Below, piece after piece: positions 1 to 5,092 of a stretch of 18,132 bases of DNA (positions are counted from its first letter, which is position 1; each line of letters opens with the position of its first letter). The translations under genes were made by a program, and so were the position numbers. Origin of the DNA: Deltaproteobacteria bacterium (GTDB lineage: Bacteria; Desulfobacterota; UBA8473); assembly GCA_030643245.1 (NCBI GenBank), contig DAOWME010000030.1, positions 1 to 18,132 of the forward strand, given 5' to 3'. The notes under the pieces were generated by a model that saw only the letters and a program-made list of their open reading frames with translations, had not been told where the DNA came from and made no database searches.

Positions 1-1
1 C

Positions 2-175
2 AGCACATTCGGATATCCTGTAACCCCATTGCTGTTTATTTTGGGTAATCTGTGGATCATCTATTTTTCCATCAAGAGCAGACCCGTCACCTCCCTGTTC
101 GGACTGGGTACCATAGGTCTTGGCCTGTTAGTCTATCTTTACTTTGGTCACAAGGAAGGGGAATGCAATGCATAA
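2..175 (+). CDS. APC-type amino-acid permease, C-terminal end (partial)
   Basis: Only the last 57 codons are present and the gene runs off the left edge of the window. The visible part has two hydrophobic stretches: one opening STFGYPVTPLLFILGN and running to WIIYFS, the other GLGTIGLGLLVYLYF. A short basic loop (KSRP) joins them, and a charged tail (HKEGECNA) ends the protein. Paired C-terminal helices with a G-Y-P-x-T-P entry are typical of amino-acid/polyamine permeases of the APC superfamily, which are inner-membrane secondary transporters. The substrate cannot be told from this fragment. The stop codon overlaps the ATG of the next small ORF by 8 bp. The family call is recognition from a short piece, so it is moderate in confidence; the coding status is stronger. 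Confidence 0.62.
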   Translation, partial: STFGYPVTPLLFILGNLWIIYFSIKSRPVTSLFGLGTIGLGLLVYLYFGHKEGECNA

Positions 176-287
176 AGGATTAACGGTATCTTTTTTGGCC
201 ATAATCTTACTGGTGCTCCCTCAGATTTATGCCCGTGGGGTCAGGGGAAAACAGGCCATTTCTGGATGGAAACCAGCTTGTGCCTGA
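168..287 (+). CDS. Small signal-peptide-like ORF, possibly frameshifted
   Basis: This 39-codon ORF starts inside the end of the permease gene. A purine-rich AAGGAAGGGGAA lies just upstream and could serve as ribosome binding site. The product opens with MHKGLTVSFLAIILLVLPQ and then IYARG, a typical short signal peptide with a small-residue cleavage region. Its tail (VRGKQAISGWKPACA) looks unlike a mature protein. If one base is skipped in the G-run at 237-240, the reading passes into another frame and ends ARGSGENRPFLDGNQ, then LVPEQK, with a stop at 295-297. That stop would form an ATGA overlap with the start codon of the next gene. It may therefore be a small exported peptide gene carrying an indel, or not a gene at all. 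Confidence 0.35.
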   Translation: MHKGLTVSFLAIILLVLPQIYARGVRGKQAISGWKPACA

Positions 288-293
288 ACAAAA

Positions 294-2072
294 ATGAGCT
301 ATCTAATGTTTTTCATGCGATGTGTTTCCATATTAACCATGATGATCCTGTTTATGGTGATGACTTCAGGGGTTCCCCTGGCCAGGACTGTTGAACGGGA
401 CACCGATAACGACGGCAAGATAGACCGGATCGCCCATTTCGATGACAGGAAAAGACTCATCAGCCTCGATATTGACACAAATGCGGACAGCATGATGGAC
501 AGTTTTCAATTTTACAAGGGTGGGCAGATCAAGAGGGTCGAAAGGGATAGGAATCATGACCGTACGATCGATGCCTGGGACTATTTTGAAGGAGGAAAAA
601 GGGTTCGACATGAGCAAGCCTCGACTGACACCGGCCAGTTGAACCAAATCGTGTACTTTGACCTCCAGGAACGGCCTCTGAAGATGAAAAAGGACACCAC
701 AGGAGACGGTCTCTTTGACACCATTTACCATTTCATGGAAGGAAGCTTGTCCCGTTCCACAAAGGACACAGACGGTGACGGCAAGATCAATGTCTGGCAA
801 ACCTATCGGGGCGATATACTTTTTAAAAGGCGAGTCGACTGGGACGGGGACGGCCGGGTGGAGACAGTCACATTTTATGATGCTGAGGGTTTGCCTGGAG
901 AAAGCCGTCACGACCTGGATGGTGATGGAAAGATGGAGGTTTTCCGCTTCTACCGGAATGGAGAACTCCAAGAGCAGAAGAAGGACTTAGACCTGAACGG
1001 TCAGTTTGATGTGATCACCCGTTACGAGAAAGGTCACCCGGTTGATGAGAAGAAAGACACCAACGGGGATGGTGACTTTGATGTTATGTCCCGATTTAAG
1101 GATGGGAAACCGGTTTTCCAGGAGAAAGATACGAATTTTGATGGGAAGACAGACTTCTTCTGTCATTTTGATTCTCAGGGGCTTGCCGAAAATATCGGGG
1201 AAGACACCAGGCATACGGGACGTGTGGACAGGATACGGACTTATTGCAAAGGTGAACCTGTCAAGTTAGAATATGACTCTGACTGTGATGGGGTTATGGA
1301 TACGATTTCACTCTTCAGGAAAGGCAAGCTGCATCTTCAAACAGAGGACAAGGATCAAGACGGGAAACCGGATGTAAGGATATTCTTCAACGCGGAGGAG
1401 GAAAAGGAAAAGGTAGAAAGCGATACCAACTTAAACGGAAGGACCGATACCTGGCAATACTATCGAAATGGAGAGCTTCTCAGGTTGGAAAGGGATGAAC
1501 AAGGGAACGGAAAGGTCAGCTTGAAGGTCTTCTATAAAAACGGGAAAAAATGGAGGCTCATAAGAGACAAAGACAGTGACGGTCGATTTGATGTCACTCA
1601 ATGGTTCAATAAACCCCCGTGGTCCATGGTGGTGGATGTTGATAGTGATGGTGATGGGAGGCCCGAAGGGCACTATTGCTATAAAGACGGCATCTTAAGG
1701 CTCAAAGAGATTGATGAAGATAGTGACGGAAGCCTGGACATAAGGGAACATTATAATGCCCGAGGGAAGCTCACGAAGAGCGAAGAAGAAGACGATGGCA
1801 ACGGTCGACTTTCTATCACCTGGTTTTACAATGATGCCGAAGAACCAATCCGGGCGGAGAAGGACAATAACGCCGACGGCGCGGGAGATATCTGGTATTA
1901 CTATAAGGACGGAAAGGTGACAAGTATAGAAGAGGATACTAATAAGGACGGTCGCCCTGACCTCTGGGAGGAATACGATGAATCTGAGGCTCTGGTGACA
2001 AGAACAAGGGATATTAATTTTGATGGGAATCCGGATATTGAAGAGAGTGTGGGTGAGAAGGTGAGCAGGTGA
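294..2072 (+). CDS. Exported protein of ~23 calcium-loop-like 24-25-residue repeats
   Basis: The product has 592 residues with an N-terminal signal peptide; the hydrophobic core is at about residues 9-24 and a cleavage-like PLA lies near residue 30. From about residue 34 to the end it consists of roughly 23 tandem units of 24-25 residues. Each unit opens with a D-x-[DN]-x-[DN]-G-x-x-D loop (for example DTNGDGDFD, DTDGDGKIN, DTNKDGRPD) and continues with an aromatic-Gly turn of the type FKDGKP or YRNGEL. The Asp/Asn loops resemble the calcium-binding loops of EF-hand, dockerin and thrombospondin type-3 repeats; calcium binding is inferred, not shown. Several units have decayed loops (STDTGQLNQ, DEQGNGKVS). 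No enzymatic domain is visible. An internal start at 315 would also keep the signal peptide. The last residues (VGEKVSR) are encoded by the left arm of the inserted S23 cassette. It lies in line with exbB-exbD-tonB, so an envelope or surface role is likely. Confidence 0.83.
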   Translation: MSYLMFFMRCVSILTMMILFMVMTSGVPLARTVERDTDNDGKIDRIAHFDDRKRLISLDIDTNADSMMDSFQFYKGGQIKRVERDRNHDRTIDAWDYFEGGKRVRHEQASTDTGQLNQIVYFDLQERPLKMKKDTTGDGLFDTIYHFMEGSLSRSTKDTDGDGKINVWQTYRGDILFKRRVDWDGDGRVETVTFYDAEGLPGESRHDLDGDGKMEVFRFYRNGELQEQKKDLDLNGQFDVITRYEKGHPVDEKKDTNGDGDFDVMSRFKDGKPVFQEKDTNFDGKTDFFCHFDSQGLAENIGEDTRHTGRVDRIRTYCKGEPVKLEYDSDCDGVMDTISLFRKGKLHLQTEDKDQDGKPDVRIFFNAEEEKEKVESDTNLNGRTDTWQYYRNGELLRLERDEQGNGKVSLKVFYKNGKKWRLIRDKDSDGRFDVTQWFNKPPWSMVVDVDSDGDGRPEGHYCYKDGILRLKEIDEDSDGSLDIREHYNARGKLTKSEEEDDGNGRLSITWFYNDAEEPIRAEKDNNADGAGDIWYYYKDGKVTSIEEDTNKDGRPDLWEEYDESEALVTRTRDINFDGNPDIEESVGEKVSR

Positions 2073-2082
2073 GAAGGTGAAT
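2051..2082 (+). repeat. Left arm: four tandem 8-bp units
   Basis: The units GGGTGAGA-AGGTGAGC-AGGTGAGA-AGGTGAAT follow each other without spacing. They overlap the last codons of the upstream repeat-protein gene and contain the GTG start (2077) and the AGAAGG just before it for the S23 gene. The array is in inverted orientation relative to 2471-2502. Confidence 0.8.
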
Positions 2083-2469
2083 AAGAAAGTACAGTACCAT
2101 TGGGAGTTGGAGATTTATCAACTGTCAGTTGAAGCTGCGATGCGAATCTTTGAGATAACAAAAAGATTTCCAAAAGAAGGGATTTATTCCCTAACGGATC
2201 AAATACGACGTTCTTCACGTTCTATTTCTTCGGCTATTGCTGAAGCCTGGAGGAGAAGAAAGTACGAAAAGGCCTTTATTAACAAATTAAATGAATCGGA
2301 GAGTGAAGCTGCGGAGACACAGGTTTGGCTGGAGTATGCTGTCAAATGTAAATACATCGATAGGGATGTTGGCAAAGAACTGCATCGAATTTACGATAAC
2401 ATAATAGGGAAGTTGGTCAGTATGGGAAACAATCCTGATTCCTGGTTATTGAAAACAAGGCTTCTATGA
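2077..2469 (+). CDS. Four-helix bundle protein, S23/23S-rRNA-IVS family
   Basis: The protein has 130 residues. The family signature is clear: LEIYQLSVEAAMRIFEITK near the N-terminus, then FPKEGIYSLTDQIRRSSRSI (about 46-65), SAIAEAWRRRKYEKAFINK (about 67-85), SEAAETQVWLEYAVKCKYI and a charged final helix. Relatives are encoded inside intervening sequences of bacterial 23S rRNA genes and are structurally similar to the Avd accessory protein of diversity-generating retroelements. They are small, basic four-helix bundles with suspected nucleic-acid binding but no firmly established activity. The start is GTG at 2077; a stop upstream in frame at 2062 excludes anything longer. It lies within inverted 8-bp arrays and interrupts what is otherwise an operon running from the repeat protein into exbB. 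Confidence 0.9.
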   Translation: MNKKVQYHWELEIYQLSVEAAMRIFEITKRFPKEGIYSLTDQIRRSSRSISSAIAEAWRRRKYEKAFINKLNESESEAAETQVWLEYAVKCKYIDRDVGKELHRIYDNIIGKLVSMGNNPDSWLLKTRLL

Positions 2470-2470
2470 T

Positions 2471-2502
2471 TCTCACCTGCTCACGGTCCCACTTGCTCAC
2501 TT
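2471..2502 (-). repeat. Right arm: four tandem 8-bp units, inverted
   Basis: Read on the - strand, the units are AAGTGAGC, AAGTGGGA, CCGTGAGC and AGGTGAGA. This is a more degenerate copy of the left-arm array in opposite orientation, so a transcript could pair the two arms around the S23 gene. The exbB ribosome binding site follows only about 10 bp later. Confidence 0.75.
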
Positions 2503-2523
2503 TCTCAAATAAGGGAGGTAATA

Positions 2524-3113
2524 ATGATGGACTTTCTGGCAAAGGGTGGCATTCTTGTGGTGCCGATTCTTTTTTGCTCTGTGCTGGCACTGGCTATCTT
2601 TCTGGAAAGGCTAATACGCTTCAGCAGGATTGGGGTTCAGAGGGATGGCCTGGTGGAAAATGTCAGCAGGCACCTTAAAGCAGGAGAGGAGGACAAGGCC
2701 ATTGAGCTTGCTAAAGGCGGCGATTCTCCCATGGCCCGTGTCCTGGTAAATGCGCTCGATGTAAAAGATGGGGACAGAGAGACCCTGGAAACGGTCCTCG
2801 TGCATACCACCGAAGAGGAGGTACGTAATTTTTCTCGTTATCTTAATGTGTTGGCCACTATCGGGAATATTACCCCACTTTTAGGGCTTCTGGGCACGGT
2901 TCTCGGTATGATCAAGGCCTTTATGGTTATCCAGGAGATGGGGGGAAAGTCAATGCCGCCGTGTTGGCGGGAGGGATATGGGAAGCTATGCTGACCACGG
3001 CCCTGCCCACCATGGTGGCTCATAGCTACCTTTCGAGCCGGGTAGACGGCTTCCAGGCCCAGTTGCAGGATGGAGCGGTCACCTTTATCAAAGCATTGAA
3101 CAGAGGCCGGTAG
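2524..3113 (+). CDS. exbB: ExbB/TolQ-type proton channel subunit, in two frames (-1 shift at ~2949)
   Basis: ExbB/TolQ forms the inner-membrane proton channel that, with ExbD, energises TonB. The first frame (2524-2994) gives TM1 at about residues 8-27, a cytoplasmic region, and TM2 with the family hallmark TPLLGLLGTVLGMIKAF (117-133). It then leaves the family after MGGK and ends at a TGA at 2992. The -1 frame from 2949 supplies the missing part: VNAAVLAGGIWEAMLTTAL, PTMVAHSYLSSRV, and so on to the stop at 3111. Joined, the protein has about 196 residues, slightly short for the family. Even joined, TM3 lacks about six residues where relatives read G-L-x-V-A-I between TTAL and PTMVA. The ribosome binding site GGGAGG (2513-2518) fits ATG 2524 or 2527. 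It may be a pseudogene, a sequencing indel in a run of six G, or a programmed frameshift. Confidence 0.78.
2933..2970 (+). promoter_or_regulatory. Possible -1 programmed frameshift signal in exbB
   Basis: In the zero frame the codons are GGG GGA AAG, so 2943-2949 reads as the canonical X XXY YYZ heptamer G GGA AAG, the same heptamer used in the phage lambda G-GT frameshift. Six nucleotides downstream, CCGCC (2956-2960) can pair with GGCGG (2966-2970) around a GTGTT loop. An internal Shine-Dalgarno-like AGGAG lies at 2933-2937. Slipping here restores the ExbB family reading exactly. Coincidence in a G-rich indel site is the competing explanation. Confidence 0.38.
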
Positions 3114-3124
3114 AGAGGTGTATT

Positions 3125-3532
3125 ATGATAGCGCATTTTAAACCCAGACCACGTCTTGAGGTTAACGTACCTCTGATCGCACTCCTTGATATCATCTTCC
3201 TCCTCTTGATCTATTTTCTCCTGACCACGAATTTCATAGCCGACGAGGGGATCAAGGTGAAACTACCACAGGCTAGAGCATCGGCGCCACAGACGGAGAG
3301 AGAGATCACAGTGTATGTGGACCGTGAGGGGAGGGCCTTTCTGGGCAGGGAAGAGGTATCCCATCCCCAGCTTTTTGACCGGTTAAAGGAGATGATCAAA
3401 GACCGGGAAGATCGTCTCGTGGTCGTAAAGGACGATCGCGCTGTAATGCTCAACAGGGTTGTGAAGGTCATGGATCTGGCAAAGGCGGCAGGTGCAGGGA
3501 GGTTGTGCCTGGCTACGGAGAAGGATTTTTAG
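3125..3532 (+). CDS. exbD: ExbD/TolR biopolymer transport protein
   Basis: This 135-residue protein has a short basic cytoplasmic N-terminus (HFKPRPR), one membrane helix (about 16-37: PLIALLDIIFLLLIYFLLTT) and a periplasmic domain. The conserved membrane Asp needed for proton coupling in this family is present at D22. The periplasmic part (EITVYVDREGRAFL...VVKDDRAVMLNRVVKVMDLAKAAGAG) follows the ExbD/TolR fold pattern. The start is ATG 3125 preceded by GAGAGGTG, 11 bp after the exbB stop. The intact reading frame contrasts with the broken exbB next to it, which argues that the complex is still in use. Together with the next gene it forms the energy-transducing TonB system of the inner membrane. 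Confidence 0.92.
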   Translation: MIAHFKPRPRLEVNVPLIALLDIIFLLLIYFLLTTNFIADEGIKVKLPQARASAPQTEREITVYVDREGRAFLGREEVSHPQLFDRLKEMIKDREDRLVVVKDDRAVMLNRVVKVMDLAKAAGAGRLCLATEKDF

Positions 3533-3534
3533 GT

Positions 3535-4221
3535 ATGGGATCCGTCTCTAAAATAAAACCCAACTGGTTATTACTCAGTTTGGTAGGAATTTCTATTGGT
3601 ATACACCTTGTTGTCTTTATGCATGTTTCCGGACTCTACAGATCTCATCTTTTTACCCCCATAGAGTTAACGTTGCAGGATACTTCAGAACCAAGACAGA
3701 GAAGTATACCCAGACCGAGGTGCCGCCCAAAGACCCCGAAGCTTCCGCAGGAAGTAAAGAGACTGGAGGTAAAAAGGAATCCCATACCTGATTTTAGGCC
3801 GATGAAAATAGAACCAGCAGAAAACCATTTACCCGATACGCTGGTAGAGTCGATCAGCCATCCAGAGATCCCGAAAATCCAGGGGCTGATTGTGTCCGAT
3901 TGGGAGCCTGGGGAGCTGGCGGCTGATTACGAGGCAAAGGATAACTATATAGAGATGATTCGTCTCCGTATAGAGCGTTTCAAGAATTATCCTCACCTGG
4001 CTAAAACCTGGCATATGGAGGGGATGGCCACCTTACGGTTTACGATTACAAAAGAAGGAAAATTAAAGGGTCTGGAGCTTGTAAGATCCTCGCAGCACAA
4101 GATTCTGGACAGGGCGGCTCTCGGGGCTGTACGAGATGCGGCCCCATTTCCGCCGCCACCGGTCACTATCTCCAGGGGAGATCTTACCATGGAGATCGCC
4201 ATTGTCTTTGAGTTGACTTAA
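3535..4221 (+). CDS. tonB: TonB family energy transducer
   Basis: The protein has 228 residues from ATG 3535, which has GGAGAAGG at 3518-3525 and lies 2 bp after the exbD stop. A GTG at 3505 would overlap exbD and has no such site. An N-terminal inner-membrane anchor (about 11-31: WLLLSLVGISIGIHLVVFMH) is followed by a basic/proline-containing spacer (RSIPRPRCRPKTPKLP) and a long linker. The TonB C-terminal domain occupies about 137-228 with FKNYPHLAKTWHMEGMATLR, FTITKEGKLKGLELVRSS and AALGAVRDAAPFPPPP. This domain contacts the TonB box of outer-membrane receptors; no receptor gene is present here. The exb-tonB order and tight spacing show a co-transcribed transport complex. The spacer is short and not as Pro-rich as in enterobacterial TonB. 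Confidence 0.9.
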   Translation: MGSVSKIKPNWLLLSLVGISIGIHLVVFMHVSGLYRSHLFTPIELTLQDTSEPRQRSIPRPRCRPKTPKLPQEVKRLEVKRNPIPDFRPMKIEPAENHLPDTLVESISHPEIPKIQGLIVSDWEPGELAADYEAKDNYIEMIRLRIERFKNYPHLAKTWHMEGMATLRFTITKEGKLKGLELVRSSQHKILDRAALGAVRDAAPFPPPPVTISRGDLTMEIAIVFELT

Positions 4222-4455
4222 GAAGGGGTTTTTGTTCCTTATCAAAAAAGAGGTAGTGTCCCTTTACAGTTGAGATAAATGTTTTTGGAGGGTTCTGTGA
4301 TCTGTTTTTTTCGAACAGAGCATTGTTTTTTTTCTTCATAAACCTCAGATAGCGTTTTGGATATTGTAAGAGTGAGTTTTCTCCCTTCCTCCAGACATAA
4401 GAATTCCACGAGGAAGAAAGTTAATAGGGCTGCTAAGAGTATCCCTTTCAGCAGC

Positions 4456-4683
4456 TCAAGGAGAAGCGAGCCGGACCTCCGGCACTCTGAATGTCAGCAA
4501 TTCCTCCATGCTCCATATGTGATCAGTCAGACCTGCTGACATTGCGGGACTACGATGTTCCCACTTTTTTAGAGAACCATTTCCTCTTGTGGGGATAGGT
4601 TCAGGAAGCCGGCGACGTAGTCCCCGGTGGGGAAATACCAAATAAATAGTTTCAAAATCGGGCAAAAAGATCGGTAATACCAA
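4456..4683 (-). pseudogene. Transposase C-terminal remnant
   Basis: The - strand frame reads VFPHRGLRRRLPEPIPTRGN, then GSLKKWEHRSPAMSAGLTDH and IWSMEELLTFRVPEVRL before the stop. The pattern P-H-x-G-L-R-R-R, then R-[ST]-P-A-M-x-A-G-L-T-D-H-[VI]-W and E-E-L-L-x-F-R-V-P, is one I recognise as the C-terminal end of a common group of IS-element transposases. The catalytic DDE part is missing, and the residues before the PHRG motif (about 4650-4683) are not convincing. The gene is truncated on its 5' side close to the palindrome at 4691-4765. The exact IS family is not assigned. Confidence 0.6.
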
Positions 4684-4690
4684 CTTAGGA

Positions 4691-4765
4691 TACCTCCCTC
4701 TAACCCACCTTTATTAAGGGGGAATTCAAAACTTCCCCCCTTTTGTAAAGGGGGCTAGAAGGAGA
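4691..4765. repeat. Large palindromic intergenic element
   Basis: Two nested inverted pairs are visible. The inner pair is TTAAGGGGGAA against TTCCCCCCTTTT across a short AT spacer. The outer pair is an imperfect match of CTCCCTCTAACCCACCTTTA with TAAAGGGGGCTAGAAGGAG. The whole folds into one or two G/C-rich stems. Such C5/G5-armed palindromes recur in intergenic DNA of many bacteria and are thought to be non-autonomous element remnants; copy number in this genome cannot be checked here. Confidence 0.65.
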
Positions 4766-4812
4766 TTTCTTGAAGAAAACCTATAGATAGTTCCATTACC
4801 GAAAACCGTTGC

Positions 4813-4841
4813 TTGACATGGAATAGTGTTTCTGGTATAAG
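4813..4841 (+). promoter_or_regulatory. Strong sigma70-type promoter
   Basis: A consensus -35 TTGACA (4813-4818), an exact 17-nt spacer and a -10 TATAAG (4836-4841) are present, with an extended -10 TGG (4833-4835). Transcription would start near 4848 and run right towards the LysM gene, leaving a leader of about 245 nt that includes the 4948-4972 hairpin. Confidence 0.65.
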
Positions 4842-4947
4842 GCACAAATGCCTTGGTGGACAGATGTGGTGTAAGTTAAAAGGTTTCAATAAACATCTTA
4901 ATCTAGTGCCCATCCATAAATGGCTATTTTTCGCAATCTCTGTGCCT

Positions 4948-4972
4948 GCCTGTGCGTAGCACGCAGACAGGC
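4948..4972. repeat. REP-like hairpin in LysM leader
   Basis: GCCTGTGCGT (4948-4957) pairs with ACGCA (4961-4965) and CAGGC (4968-4972) around an AGC loop with a two-base GA bulge, a 10-bp G/C-rich stem. A partial extra GCCT copy stands directly upstream. It has no T-tract and so is not a typical terminator; it is probably a repetitive extragenic palindrome. Confidence 0.55.
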
Positions 4973-5092
4973 CAGATTCAGATCTTAATCCTCAAAATAC
5001 CCAATGTATTCCTGCGGTTAAAATCTTCATCTTCCTTGACCTTGCAAAAAAATATCTCATTTCTGGTTGCACACTAATCTAAGGGTGAAAAA

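Larger units (their letters stand above)
2051..2502 (+). mobile_element. Compact S23/IVS-like cassette with inverted 8-bp-unit arms
   Basis: A 452-bp unit consists of one small gene bracketed by inverted arrays. The left arm (2051-2082) is four tandem 8-mers: GGGTGAGA, AGGTGAGC, AGGTGAGA, AGGTGAAT. The right arm (2471-2502) on the + strand is TCTCACCT, GCTCACGG, TCCCACTT, GCTCACTT, the same kind of unit in reverse complement. The gene begins inside the left arm and stops 1 nt before the right arm, so almost nothing else is carried. The arrangement, a four-helix-bundle gene inside a potential long stem, parallels the 23S rRNA intervening sequences that carry related genes. Here it sits between protein genes of one operon. 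Mobility is inferred from structure and position; no transposase is encoded. Confidence 0.6.
4222..5092. other. 870-bp gene-free region with element remnants
   Basis: No convincing intact gene is seen. The region contains, in order, AT-rich sequence with T-runs (4222-4440), a transposase C-terminal remnant on the - strand, a large G/C-arm palindrome, a strong promoter pointing right, and a REP-like hairpin. The stretch 4980-5080 shows nothing I can name. A 60-codon + strand ORF at 4357-4539 has no family features and overlaps the remnant, so it is not called. No clear rho-independent terminator follows tonB. Confidence 0.6.

Noticed and set aside
294..2072. Tandem DNA repeat array
   Set aside because: The periodicity is at protein level; the units are diverged in DNA, so it is annotated as a repeat protein and not a satellite.
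2466..2678. 70-codon + strand ORF after S23
   Set aside because: It reads through the right repeat arm and out of frame through exbB; no protein character.
3505..3534. Upstream GTG start for tonB
   Set aside because: It overlaps exbD by 28 bp, while ATG 3535 has a well-placed GGAGAAGG and starts just before the membrane anchor.
4357..4539. 60-codon + strand ORF
   Set aside because: Basic, low-information product without a ribosome binding site, overlapping the transposase remnant on the other strand.
4948..4972. Rho-independent terminator
   Set aside because: The stem is not followed by a T-tract in either direction, and it lies downstream of a promoter and ahead of a gene.
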